Shown here: piece after piece, positions 22,657 to 31,120 of the stretch
Position numbering within the stretch: position 1 is the stretch's first letter
Layout: the number at the start of each line of letters is the position of its first letter
Origin: UMGS1279 sp045577495
Lineage (GTDB): Bacteria > Bacillota > Clostridia > Oscillospirales > Acutalibacteraceae
Length of the DNA stretch: 38,891 nt
Direction: 5' to 3'
NCBI GenBank assembly: GCA_045577495.1
Contig: JAZNIK010000080.1
Span: forward strand, 1 to 38,891
Translations under genes and position numbers: made by a program
Notes under the pieces: model-generated
What the model saw: the letters and a program-made list of their open reading frames with translations, nothing else
Told to the model about the DNA's origin: nothing
The model's database searches: none

Positions 22657-23877
22657 ATGATTTTTAACGATGTAAATTTTGATACTTATTTTAATGATTA
22701 TCCCGATAAAAACGGTTATTTCGGTAAATATGGCGGCGTTTATATTGATGATAAACTCAAAAACGCAATGGCAGAAATTACTGAAGCATATTATTCTATC
22801 TGTCAGTCAAGAAAATTTATTGCCGAGCTTCGCCGAATCAGAAAAGAGTTTCAAGGCAGACCTACTCCCGTATCACATCTTGAAAGACTTTCGGACGCAT
22901 TGGGCGGTAAGGTTCAACTTTACGCAAAGCGTGAGGATTTAAACCATTCGGGCGCACATAAACTAAATCACTGTATGGGTGAAGCACTACTTGCAAAATA
23001 TATGGGCAAGAAAAAAGTAATTGCCGAAACAGGTGCAGGTCAACACGGTGTTGCTCTTGCAACTGCGGCGGCATACTTCGGCCTTGAATGTGATATTTAT
23101 ATGGGTACTGTTGATATTAAAAAACAGGCTCCCAACGTTGCAAGAATGAAGATTCTTGGTGCAAATGTTGTTGAGGTAACACATGGACTTCAAACGCTCA
23201 AAGAGGCGGTTGATGCCGCTTTTGATGCATATAGCAAGGAATATAAAGACTCTATTTATTGTATTGGTTCTGTTTTGGGTCCGCATCCATTTCCTATGAT
23301 GGTTCGCGATTTTCAAAGCGTCGTTGGTATCGAGGCAAGAGAGCAGTTTATTGATATGACAGGCCATTTACCAAGTGCTATCGTTGCTTGTGTTGGTGGC
23401 GGCTCTAATGCGGCAGGTCTTTTTGCGGGATTTTTAAACGATCCTGTTGACATTTATGGTGTTGAGCCATTGGGCAGAGGTCCAAAGCTTGGCGACCATG
23501 CCGCAAGTCTAAAATACGGAACTGAGGGCATAATGCACGGTTTTAACAGTATTATGCTTAAAGATGATAATGGAGAACCCGCACCCGTTTATTCTGTTGC
23601 AAGTGGTTTGGATTATCCGTCTTCGGGTCCCGAGCACGCATTCTTACAGGATATCGGCAGAGTTAAATATGATGTTATCGACGACGAAGAAACAATAGAC
23701 GCTTTTTATAAGCTTTCTCGTATGGAGGGTATTATACCCGCTATTGAAAGTTCTCACGCTGTAGCCTATGGTATGAAACTCGCAAAGCAGATGGACCACG
23801 GCTCTGTTTTAATTAACCTTTCGGGTAGAGGCGATAAGGATATGGATTATATCATTGAAAAATACGGCATAAGATAA
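22657..23877 (+). CDS. trpB: Tryptophan synthase beta chain, solitary
   Basis: This PLP enzyme joins indole and serine to make tryptophan. The 406-residue protein shows the PLP lysine K102 (SGAHKLNHC), catalytic E124 (ETGAGQHG), the phosphate-binding GGGSNA (247-252) and SGRGDKD near residue 388. K102 lies in HKLNHCMGEALLAK, where classic TrpB has HKINN-LGQ, so it belongs to a slightly divergent branch. No trpA or other trp gene is adjacent: it has its own promoter, T-box and terminator. It may salvage external indole or pair with a distant TrpA. Start ATG 22657 follows GGAGGT. Confidence 0.96.
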   Translation: MIFNDVNFDTYFNDYPDKNGYFGKYGGVYIDDKLKNAMAEITEAYYSICQSRKFIAELRRIRKEFQGRPTPVSHLERLSDALGGKVQLYAKREDLNHSGAHKLNHCMGEALLAKYMGKKKVIAETGAGQHGVALATAAAYFGLECDIYMGTVDIKKQAPNVARMKILGANVVEVTHGLQTLKEAVDAAFDAYSKEYKDSIYCIGSVLGPHPFPMMVRDFQSVVGIEAREQFIDMTGHLPSAIVACVGGGSNAAGLFAGFLNDPVDIYGVEPLGRGPKLGDHAASLKYGTEGIMHGFNSIMLKDDNGEPAPVYSVASGLDYPSSGPEHAFLQDIGRVKYDVIDDEETIDAFYKLSRMEGIIPAIESSHAVAYGMKLAKQMDHGSVLINLSGRGDKDMDYIIEKYGIR

Positions 23878-23882
23878 TACTT

Positions 23883-23930
23883 GGCATTGTAGACAAAATG
23901 TAAATTTTGCTCTGCAATGCCTTTTTTTGC
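23883..23930 (+). terminator. Terminator after trpB
   Basis: GGCATTG (23883-23889) pairs with CAATGCC (23915-23921), with further inner pairing AGA/TCT and CAAAAT/ATTTTG, followed by seven T residues (23922-23928). Confidence 0.9.
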
Positions 23931-23959
23931 TTGATGGAAGTACAAAAGTGTAGTATAAT
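23931..23959 (+). promoter_or_regulatory. Sigma-A promoter upstream of the DUF6106-like gene
   Basis: TTGATG (23931-23936), 17 bp and TATAAT (23954-23959) lie right after the trpB terminator and 28 bp before the next ATG, which has AAGGAG (23975-23980). Confidence 0.75.
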
Positions 23960-23987
23960 ACTCTTAACATAAAAAAGGAGATTTAAA

Positions 23988-24500
23988 ATGGATAGTATTT
24001 GCGAACAACTTATTAAAATTAAAAAGACTGTTAAAGAACACGCACTTTTAGCACTTATTTGGATTGTGGCTTTTTTGGTCGTTTATATTTTTGTATTGCT
24101 TAGCTTAAAGTATGTTTCTTTTATGGGGCTAATTATCATTGCATCATTCGGTGTATTCTATGGCGCGGCTCAGCTTACGAAACGCCTGTCTATTGAGTAT
24201 GAATATATTTTTGTAAATCACGATATGGATATCGATAAAATAATAGGCAAAAGTTCAAGAAAGCGTATGGTTTCTATAAAGCTTAACGAGGTTGAGCGGT
24301 TTGGTGCTTATGATGATGAGGCAAAAGCAAAACTTGCATCAATGAATTTTGATGCAAAATTCATTTGTTGTAATGCGGATGATGAGGCAGATTATATCAT
24401 TGTAAGACATGTTAAAAAAGGTTTATTGTTAATTGTTGTTGCTTTTAATGAGCGCTCAAAAGAAGCGGCTTTAAAATTTATTCCAAGAACGGCAAAATAG
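23988..24500 (+). CDS. Small membrane protein, DUF6106-like
   Basis: A 170-residue protein with two adjacent membrane helices (about residues 18-66) followed by a soluble domain that begins SIEYEYIFVNHDMDIDKIIG. The soluble part reads like the PH-like/bPH2 type of domain. The beginning MDSICEQLIKIKK and the EYEY-DIDKI-RKR pattern resemble the clostridial DUF6106 family as I remember it. Function is unknown. It is the first gene of a four-gene run with nnr, a lipoprotein and a metallopeptidase. Confidence 0.65.
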   Translation: MDSICEQLIKIKKTVKEHALLALIWIVAFLVVYIFVLLSLKYVSFMGLIIIASFGVFYGAAQLTKRLSIEYEYIFVNHDMDIDKIIGKSSRKRMVSIKLNEVERFGAYDDEAKAKLASMNFDAKFICCNADDEADYIIVRHVKKGLLLIVVAFNERSKEAALKFIPRTAK

Positions 24501-24516
24501 TTTTGAGGTGTTTTTT

Positions 24517-26022
24517 ATGAAAATACTTACCGCCGAACAAACCAGATTAGCGGAAAATATTGCCTTTAAAAGTGGTATGAGCGGTGAACGCCTTATGGAG
24601 AATGCGGGTGCCGCCGCCGCAAAGGTTATTAAGGATAAATTTGATGTTTACAATAAAAGAGTAGTAGTTGTTGCAGGTCAGGGTAATAATGGTGGCGATG
24701 GTTTTGTTGTTGCTCGCAAACTTAAAGAGTATGGCGCCAAGGTTACTGTAATTTTGGCGATGGGAATTTCTCTTACACCCGATAGCAGCCTTATGTTTAA
24801 CCGCGCAAAACAAGCAGGTGTTTCGGTTGTAAACTATTATGACGATATTGATTTATCCTCAAATACAATCGGTTTAGCGGATATTATCGTTGATGCGGTA
24901 TTCGGTATTGGTTTTCACGGTGCCGCCGATAAAGAAGTTAGCAAGATTTTTTCTTTAGTAAATATTAGTAGTGCAACAAAAATCTCTTTAGATTTACCAA
25001 GTGGTGTTTGTTGTGATGATGGCGCGGTAAAGGGAACCGCCATAAAAGCGGATTTAACGGTCTCTTTTATAGGTTATAAGCCTTGCCACTTTTTATTCCC
25101 TGCGGCAGATTATTGCGGTGAGGCATTGGCAGTTTCAATCGGTATTGAAAGTGATAAAATAACAAGCTTTTATGCCGAGGTGGTTGATACTGATACCGCC
25201 CTTAAAACCTTAAAACCCATATCCAAAAATGCACATAAGGGCGAAAAGGGTAGAGTGTTGGTAGTTGGTGGCTCATACGGTATGGCAGGTGCGCCTTCAT
25301 TTTCGGCTCGTGCCGCCTTGCGTTCGGGAGCGGGACTTGTTACGGTTTGTACTCCTAAATCTGCATATCCAATTGCGGCGGCATATATTCCCGAGGCGGT
25401 TTTTATCCCTACCGATGAGTATGACGGAAAATTTGCACCAAACTCAATAAAAATCTCGGCGGTTAAATCGGCAGATGCAATAGTTTTGGGCGTTGGTATG
25501 GGTGTTAGTGATGCGACAATATCGGTGATTTATGATGTTGTATCTTCGGCTAGTGCACCAATTATTATAGATGCAGATGGACTTAACGCCGTGGCATTAG
25601 AATCTGAAATTTTAAACAATAAAAAATCAGAGGTTATTGTAACACCTCACCCTGCCGAAATGGCACGGCTTTTAAATAAAACAACCCAAGAGATACAAGA
25701 AAATAGGGTTAAAAGTGCACAAGAGTTTTCAAAAAAATACGGTGTTATAACCGTTTTAAAGGGAGCATATACTGTTATATCAGACCCAGATGGTAAACTT
25801 TTTATAAACACCACAGGTAGCCCCGCTTTAGCAACTGCGGGTAGCGGTGATATGCTTTCCGGTATGATAGCGGCATTTTTGGCAAACGGAACCGAGCCTT
25901 TAAAGGCGGTAACTGCGGCGGTATGTTTGCACGGAGCAGTAGGCGAAATTGCCGAAAAAGAGCTAGGTGTTAGAGGAGCATTAACAAGCGATTTGATAGA
26001 GCGTTTACCATCAATATTCTAG
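24517..26022 (+). CDS. nnr: Bifunctional NAD(P)H-hydrate epimerase / ADP-dependent dehydratase
   Basis: Two fused domains repair hydrated NAD(P)H. The N-terminal YjeF_N epimerase carries AGQGNNGGDGFVVARKL (53-69). The C-terminal YjeF/NnrD ribokinase-like dehydratase begins near AHKGEKGRVLVVGGSYGMAG and has the GSGDMLSGMIAAFLANG catalytic region. The length of 501 is normal for the fusion. The frame is open from GTG 24508, but that GTG is the end of the GAGGTG ribosome binding site, so ATG 24517 (MKILTAEQTR) is the start. It follows the preceding membrane protein by 16 bp. Confidence 0.95.
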   Translation: MKILTAEQTRLAENIAFKSGMSGERLMENAGAAAAKVIKDKFDVYNKRVVVVAGQGNNGGDGFVVARKLKEYGAKVTVILAMGISLTPDSSLMFNRAKQAGVSVVNYYDDIDLSSNTIGLADIIVDAVFGIGFHGAADKEVSKIFSLVNISSATKISLDLPSGVCCDDGAVKGTAIKADLTVSFIGYKPCHFLFPAADYCGEALAVSIGIESDKITSFYAEVVDTDTALKTLKPISKNAHKGEKGRVLVVGGSYGMAGAPSFSARAALRSGAGLVTVCTPKSAYPIAAAYIPEAVFIPTDEYDGKFAPNSIKISAVKSADAIVLGVGMGVSDATISVIYDVVSSASAPIIIDADGLNAVALESEILNNKKSEVIVTPHPAEMARLLNKTTQEIQENRVKSAQEFSKKYGVITVLKGAYTVISDPDGKLFINTTGSPALATAGSGDMLSGMIAAFLANGTEPLKAVTAAVCLHGAVGEIAEKELGVRGALTSDLIERLPSIF

Positions 26023-26037
26023 TTTGGAGTTTTTGGT

Positions 26038-26544
26038 ATGCGTAAAACGGCTTTGGTGCTTATTTTAAGTGTTTTGGTTTTATTAACTTCTTGTAAAACA
26101 CAGTCAAAAAAACAAATAACGGTTGCAGAGGCGGGGTATTCCTGTTTAGCAACCGTTATTTATAATGATTTAAAGCTTAAAACAAAGCTTAATGTGTCGG
26201 GCGGAGGAGTTTTTTCGGCAGAGATTATTGAGCCTGATGCTTTATCTGGGTTAAGATTTGATTTTAATAATGATAATATGTCGGTATCATACAATGATAT
26301 TAAGCAAACCGAACCACTCACGGTAAAAACTCTTGGCTTTGCGGAACTTTTAAAGGATGTTTTTGCAGTTCTTACTGCGGGTGCTACTGCAAGTGAAAAA
26401 CAGGGAGAAGAATATATTTTAAGCGGTTTTGCTAGTGGTATAAAATATGTGCTGTCCCTTAACAAACAAGGTTTTCCGCTTAGTCTTAAAATGCCAAAAG
26501 TAGAACTTACCGCAAATTTTTCTGATTGGAAATATGATAAATGA
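26038..26544 (+). CDS. Hypothetical lipoprotein
   Basis: A 168-residue protein with a signal peptide ending in lipobox LLTSC (lipidated C19). The mature part is rich in beta strands (VSGGGVFSAEIIEPDALSGL, MSVSYNDIK) with a weak resemblance to LolA-like or GerS-like lipoproteins. That comparison is only an impression. It starts 15 bp after nnr and overlaps the metallopeptidase gene by four bases, suggesting coupled translation. Function unknown. Confidence 0.7.
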   Translation: MRKTALVLILSVLVLLTSCKTQSKKQITVAEAGYSCLATVIYNDLKLKTKLNVSGGGVFSAEIIEPDALSGLRFDFNNDNMSVSYNDIKQTEPLTVKTLGFAELLKDVFAVLTAGATASEKQGEEYILSGFASGIKYVLSLNKQGFPLSLKMPKVELTANFSDWKYDK

Positions 26545-27068
26545 TTTATAAAGATTTGGAATTTGAAGTTATATATTCAAGGCGAAAAACTATCGCTATA
26601 GAGGTTAATAAAAACTCGTTTGTTAGGGTGAAAGCACCAAATTTTACGCCTAAACATATAATTTTAAATTTTGTTGAGTCAAAATACGCTTGGATTTTAA
26701 AGGCAAAAGAAAAACAACTTAAAAAGCATCAGTTTTATAATCTGGATGATCAAAAATTAGCGGAGTTAAAAGATAGGGCAAAAGAATATATACCCCAAAG
26801 GGTAAAATATTTTAGTGAACTAATGGGACTTTATCCATCGATGGTTAAAATAAATTTTGCTAAAACAAGGTTCGGTAGTTGTAGTGCAAAAAATAGTTTG
26901 AATTTTTCTGCCTTTTTAATGTTGTTTCCTTTAGATGCGGTTGATTATGTTATTGTTCATGAACTTGCACATATAAAGCACCGCAATCACCAAAAGGAAT
27001 TTTATAGTTTAATTGAAAAATATATGCCTGATTATAAAAAGAGGGCTAGCCTTTTAAAAATTAAATAA
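26541..27068 (+). CDS. YgjP-type zinc metallopeptidase (M48-like/DUF45)
   Basis: A 175-residue protein with the zinc-binding sequence VIVHELAHIKHRNHQKEF (H140, E141, H144, third ligand H150), preceded by TRFGSCSAKNSLNFS. This is the YgjP/WLM arrangement RWGSCS...HELxHxxxxNHxxxF. It is somewhat shorter than the usual 220-240 residues, mainly at the N terminus. The substrate is unknown. It is translationally coupled to the lipoprotein upstream and followed by a terminator. Confidence 0.88.
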   Translation: MIYKDLEFEVIYSRRKTIAIEVNKNSFVRVKAPNFTPKHIILNFVESKYAWILKAKEKQLKKHQFYNLDDQKLAELKDRAKEYIPQRVKYFSELMGLYPSMVKINFAKTRFGSCSAKNSLNFSAFLMLFPLDAVDYVIVHELAHIKHRNHQKEFYSLIEKYMPDYKKRASLLKIK

Positions 27069-27078
27069 ATTCACATAA

Positions 27079-27105
27079 ACGGCCTTGGTTTTCCAAGGTC
27101 GTTTT
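27079..27105 (+). terminator. Terminator after the metallopeptidase gene
   Basis: ACGGCCTTGG (27079-27088) pairs with CCAAGGTCGT (27093-27102, one G-U) around a T4 loop, followed by TTT. The T tract is short. Confidence 0.75.
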
Positions 27106-27148
27106 CACTTATAACCTAAAAAAGCATATTATGGGTTGAGGTGATTCA

Positions 27149-27403
27149 ATGAAAAATAAACTTTGTAATTTAACGGTGGGTAAGAGTGCCACCGTTATTA
27201 AAAATATTTCCCAAGGTTCTATAAGACGCAGACTTTTAGATATAGGCTTTGCAGAGGGAGTAAAAGTTAAATGCCTTTTTAAAAGCCCTTTTGGTGACCC
27301 GATTGCTTATAAGATTAAGGGTGCGGTTATTGCCCTTAGAAAAGAAGATAGCAAAAAAATTATAATTTCGGATAGCGGCGGTGACGCTTGTGGGATTAAC
27401 TAA
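27149..27403 (+). CDS. feoA: Ferrous iron transport protein A
   Basis: An 84-residue SH3-like protein with the FeoA pattern IRRRLLDIGFAEGVKVKCLFKSPFG (residues about 25-49) and a C-terminal ALRKEDSKKIIIS. FeoA is a small cytosolic partner of the FeoB iron transporter. ATG 27149 follows GAGGTG. It overlaps the start of feoB by 23 bases. No Fur box was recognised in the short upstream region. Confidence 0.93.
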   Translation: MKNKLCNLTVGKSATVIKNISQGSIRRRLLDIGFAEGVKVKCLFKSPFGDPIAYKIKGAVIALRKEDSKKIIISDSGGDACGIN

Positions 27404-29543
27404 TCAATCGGTAGCACAAAATGCGGCACTTGATATTGGAACAGTGGTGCCAAAAGAGTTTAGAGAAAACTCAAAAATAATTGCACTTGCAGGTAATCCC
27501 AATGTTGGCAAAAGCAGTATTTTTAACATATTAACAGGTATGAAACAGCATACTGGTAATTGGCCGGGAAAAACCGTAACAAATGCGGTTGGAAGATATA
27601 AGGATAGCAGTAAAAATTTTGTTTTTGTTGATATTCCGGGCACATATTCTTTGATGGCACACTCGGCAGAGGAGGAAGTAGCAAGAGATTTTATTCTTTT
27701 TGGGGGTGCCGATGCGGTTATTGTTGTGTGCGATGCAACCTGCCTTGAAAGAAACCTTAATTTATGCTTACAGGCTATTGAAATAAACCCAAATGTGATA
27801 GTTTGCGTTAATCTTATGGATGAAGCAGAAAAAAAGGGGATATATATCAACCTAAAAGCACTTAGTCAAAAATTAGGCGTTAGGGTTGTTGGAACAAGTG
27901 CAAGAAACGGTAGAGGTATTAAAAAGTTAATATCAGAGCTTGACTTAAGTTTTAATGTTGATAAAAAAAGCAAGGTCGTTTCGGTTACATATCATTCGCT
28001 AATCGAAAAATCAATAAAAGAGGTTGAAAATACATTAAAACCTTTAAACATTTATAATAGGGTTAGTTATAGATGGCTTGCAATAAAGCTTTTAGAACAA
28101 GATGAGAATCTAATTAGGTCAATAGAAAAGCATTTTAAGGTACAAATTTTAGATAATGAAAAGATTAAAAATTGCGTGGTGGCAGAGCAAAAAATATTAA
28201 ATAGTAATGGGATTTCGATAGAAAAATTTAAGGATTATATAGTATCGGGACTTATACTAACTGCAGAGGATATATGTGATGATAATGTTATAACTTTAAA
28301 AGAAAAAAAGTCCCATAAAAACGAACTTAGGCTTGATAAATTTTTAACTGGCAAAATAACGGGACCATTGGTTATGATTTTGCTATTGGCGGTAATATTT
28401 TGGATAACTATTTGGGGTGCAAATATACCGTCTGATTATATATGGCGTGGGCTTTCCTTTATTGAGTCAAAACTATTGTTTTTGGTTGATAAAATAGGTG
28501 TTCCGCAAGTAATTTCAGATATGCTGATACTTGGTGTCTATAGAGTTTTGGCGTGGGTAATATCTGTTATGCTTCCACCAATGGCAATATTTTTTCCGCT
28601 TTTTACTCTACTTGAAGATTTGGGTTATCTTCCAAGAGTTGCTTTTAATTTGGATAAGGCTTTTCAAAAATGCTCTGCTTGTGGCAAACAGGCACTTACA
28701 ATGTGTATGGGCTTTGGTTGCAACGCGGCGGGTATAACGGGTGCTAGAATTATAGACTCTAAAAGGGAGCGACTTGTTGCAATTATCACAAATAACTTTG
28801 TTCCCTGTAATGGTAGATTTCCAACTCTTATTGCTATAATTACCATGTTTTTTATAGCGGGTATAAATTCTAATTTTAAAACTCCTATCGCAGCACTTAT
28901 TTTAACGGCTGTAATAGTTTTTGGCATAATATTTACTTTTTTGGTATCACGACTACTAACATCAACTCTTTTAAAGGGTGAACCTTCATCTTTTACTCTG
29001 GAGTTACCACCCTTTAGAAAACCAAAAATAATGAGTATATTAGTGCGCTCAATTTTTGATAGAACAATCTTTGTTTTGGGGAGAGCGGTGGCAGTTGCCG
29101 CACCCGCAGGGCTTGTTATTTGGCTTATGGCAAATATTAGTGTCAGTGGGCAAACACTACTTTGGCATTGCAGTTCATTCTTAGACCCCTTTGGCAGATT
29201 AATGGGCTTAGATGGAGTAATACTAATCGGATTTATTTTAGGCTTTCCCGCAAACGAGATAGTTGTTCCAATAATAATTATGGCTTATCTGTCTAAGGGC
29301 ACCTTGACCGATTATTCAAACCTTTTTGAACTTAAAGCCTTGCTTGTTAATAATGGTTGGACAACAACCACAGCAATTTGCACTATGGTGTTTTGTTTGA
29401 TGCATTGGCCTTGCTCAACCGCTTTAATAACCATAAAAAAGGAAACGAATAGCCTTTTTTGGACCTTTATATCTGCCATAGTTCCAACCATAATTGGAAT
29501 AATTCTTTGTATATTTATAAACTTAGTATCCACTTATTTTTAA
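27381..29543 (+). CDS. feoB: Ferrous iron transport protein B (GTPase-coupled transporter)
   Basis: FeoB imports Fe2+. The N-terminal G domain has G1 GNPNVGKSS (38-46), G3 DIPG (84-87), G4 NLMD (144-147) and a G5 GTSA loop (171-174). From about residue 335 there are membrane helices with the FeoB gate motifs, including SACGKQALTMCMGFGCNAAG and GFPANEIVVP. The length of 720 is normal. The start is uncertain. The track begins at GTG 27381 inside feoA and leaves about 30 residues before the G domain, longer than usual; GTG codons at 27390, 27444 or 27447 are alternatives. Either way it is co-transcribed with feoA. Confidence 0.95.
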   Translation: MTLVGLTNQSVAQNAALDIGTVVPKEFRENSKIIALAGNPNVGKSSIFNILTGMKQHTGNWPGKTVTNAVGRYKDSSKNFVFVDIPGTYSLMAHSAEEEVARDFILFGGADAVIVVCDATCLERNLNLCLQAIEINPNVIVCVNLMDEAEKKGIYINLKALSQKLGVRVVGTSARNGRGIKKLISELDLSFNVDKKSKVVSVTYHSLIEKSIKEVENTLKPLNIYNRVSYRWLAIKLLEQDENLIRSIEKHFKVQILDNEKIKNCVVAEQKILNSNGISIEKFKDYIVSGLILTAEDICDDNVITLKEKKSHKNELRLDKFLTGKITGPLVMILLLAVIFWITIWGANIPSDYIWRGLSFIESKLLFLVDKIGVPQVISDMLILGVYRVLAWVISVMLPPMAIFFPLFTLLEDLGYLPRVAFNLDKAFQKCSACGKQALTMCMGFGCNAAGITGARIIDSKRERLVAIITNNFVPCNGRFPTLIAIITMFFIAGINSNFKTPIAALILTAVIVFGIIFTFLVSRLLTSTLLKGEPSSFTLELPPFRKPKIMSILVRSIFDRTIFVLGRAVAVAAPAGLVIWLMANISVSGQTLLWHCSSFLDPFGRLMGLDGVILIGFILGFPANEIVVPIIIMAYLSKGTLTDYSNLFELKALLVNNGWTTTTAICTMVFCLMHWPCSTALITIKKETNSLFWTFISAIVPTIIGIILCIFINLVSTYF

Positions 29544-29631
29544 ACCAAAAATCAAAAAATGGCATAGAATGTAATGTGCAGTAAAAAAGTACTGCAAAAG
29601 ATGATTTAAGAAAAAGAAAGGCGGGTTATTT

Positions 29632-29850
29632 ATGAAACGGTATAAAGTAATAACCGGAACCATTACCTATGCCATTAAAGGCCGAGATGTATTGCGTAAA
29701 AACGGTTTTAAGGGAGAACTCATACGTACTGTAAACGCGGCTGGTAACGTTGGTTGCGGTTACGGTATTTCAACAAATTGCGATAAAGAAACTGTAATTG
29801 ATTTATTTAACCAATACGGAATAAAATTTTTAAAAATTATTGAAGCATAG
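29632..29850 (+). CDS. DUF3343 protein (putative Se/S carrier-like)
   Basis: A 72-residue protein with the DUF3343 pattern: a basic opening MKRYKVITGTITYAIKG, then NVGCGYGISTNCDKE with cysteines that could carry sulfur or selenium. DUF3343 proteins are often next to cysteine-desulfurase-like genes, and one lies 23 bp downstream here. Start ATG 29632 follows AAAGGCGGG. Function by analogy only. Confidence 0.75.
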   Translation: MKRYKVITGTITYAIKGRDVLRKNGFKGELIRTVNAAGNVGCGYGISTNCDKETVIDLFNQYGIKFLKIIEA

Positions 29851-29873
29851 TTTAAGTGAGGGAGGGAGATAGG

Positions 29874-31022
29874 GTGATATATCTTGATAACGCCGCAACA
29901 ACGGGTAAAAAGCCACCCAATGTTATAGGCGCTGTTAATACAGCACTGAGAGAGCTATCATCAAACCCTGGAAGAGGCGGACATGACCTTTCTGTAAAAG
30001 CGGCAGAGGCAGTATATAAAACCAGAAGGCAAATAGCCGAAATGTTTGGTGCGAGCGAGGAGGATAGGGTGGTTTTTACCCCCTCTTGCACTGCGGCTTT
30101 AAATTTTGCCTTAAAGGGTGTTTTAAAAAAGGGTGACGGACTTATAATCTCATCGCTAGAGCATAATGCCGTTTTGCGTCCTGCCGAGGCTATTCGAAAA
30201 ATGGGGGTTGAGGTTTCGGTTGCAGAGGTGATTTTTTCAGATAAAGAGGCAACAGTTCGCTCTTTTGAAAGGGCGATAAAACCAAACACAAAGGCTATTG
30301 CTTGCTTGCACGCGTCAAATGTTACGGGTGAAATAATGCCTATAAAAGAGTTAGGTGAGCTTTGCAAGAAAAAAGGCTTGATTTTTATAGTTGATGCCGC
30401 ACAAACTGCGGGAGTTTTGCCCATAAATGTAAGGGATATGAATATAGATTTTTTATCCATTGCGGCGCATAAAGGCTTATATGCTCCAATGGGTGTGGGG
30501 GTTTTGATTGCCGAGAAAAATGTGCCCTTTACGCTTATTGAGGGTGGAACAGGTGTTAAATCGGCATCAGCAGTTCAACCCGAGGAACTACCCGAAAGGC
30601 TAGAAAGCGGAACCCTTAATCTACCTGGTATAGTTGGGCTTTCGGCGGGTATTGATTTTGTTAAACAAAAGGGTATAAATAAATTATACACCCACGAACT
30701 AGAACTAATTAAAATGTTATACAAAGGGCTTTCTAATATACCAGGAATAATTGTTTATACACCCTTTCCAAAGGAGGAGTTTTGTGTGCCTGTGCTCTCC
30801 TTTAATGTTCGGGGTTTGGATTCCTCAAGGGTAGCAGAGCAACTAAATAAATACAAAATTGCGGTAAGGGCGGGGCTTCATTGCGCACCCTTGGCGCATA
30901 AACGAATAGGCACAATAGATAGCGGCACGGTTAGGATTAGTACGGCGTTTTTTAACACAAGGCAAGAGATAATATTTTTGTTAGAGCGGCTTAAAATGAT
31001 TTCGGCAAGTAGATATAAATAA
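29874..31022 (+). CDS. Cysteine desulfurase-like class V aminotransferase (EF2568-type)
   Basis: A 382-residue PLP enzyme with YLDNAATTGKKPPN, the PLP aspartate/histidine region FIVDAAQTAG, the Schiff-base lysine K200 (AAHKGLYAPMG) and the catalytic cysteine C337 in AGLHCAPLAH. These are the residues of cysteine desulfurases. The subgroup looks like TIGR01977 (E. faecalis EF2568 type), often linked to selenium or molybdenum-hydroxylase genes. I start at GTG 29874 because GGAGGGAG lies six bases upstream and the family begins M-YLDNAATT; the open frame reaches GTG 29856. It forms a pair with the upstream DUF3343 gene. No isc or suf scaffold gene is nearby. Confidence 0.88.
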   Translation: MIYLDNAATTGKKPPNVIGAVNTALRELSSNPGRGGHDLSVKAAEAVYKTRRQIAEMFGASEEDRVVFTPSCTAALNFALKGVLKKGDGLIISSLEHNAVLRPAEAIRKMGVEVSVAEVIFSDKEATVRSFERAIKPNTKAIACLHASNVTGEIMPIKELGELCKKKGLIFIVDAAQTAGVLPINVRDMNIDFLSIAAHKGLYAPMGVGVLIAEKNVPFTLIEGGTGVKSASAVQPEELPERLESGTLNLPGIVGLSAGIDFVKQKGINKLYTHELELIKMLYKGLSNIPGIIVYTPFPKEEFCVPVLSFNVRGLDSSRVAEQLNKYKIAVRAGLHCAPLAHKRIGTIDSGTVRISTAFFNTRQEIIFLLERLKMISASRYK

Positions 31023-31052
31023 TTATTTAACCTCTTTTTGTAATAAGATATG

Positions 31053-31078
31053 TGATAATTTAATAAAATAGATTATCA
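31053..31078. repeat. Inverted repeat upstream of tspO, possible operator
   Basis: TGATAAT (31053-31059) and ATTATCA (31072-31078) form a 7-bp inverted repeat with a 12-bp spacer, about 43 bp before the tspO start. It could be a regulator site, but no matching known box is recognised. Confidence 0.3.
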
Positions 31079-31120
31079 GGGTAAACTAACAATGTCTTAA
31101 TACGAAAAGGGGTTTTATTT

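Noticed and set aside
27381..27403. Frameshifted feoA-feoB fusion
   Set aside because: The 23-bp overlap is between two complete, normal-length genes; both have intact domains, so a simple overlap explains it.
29563..29570. CATAGAAT as a sigma-E -10 for the DUF3343 gene
   Set aside because: No matching -35 element lies 13-15 bp upstream and the gene is not a sporulation gene.
29578..29595. GCAGTA/TACTGC hairpin after feoB as a terminator
   Set aside because: The stem is only 6 bp and no T tract follows on either strand that would terminate feoB.
29852..30460. 202-codon antisense frame inside the desulfurase gene
   Set aside because: It is a shadow of the class V aminotransferase frame, with no family motif or start signal.
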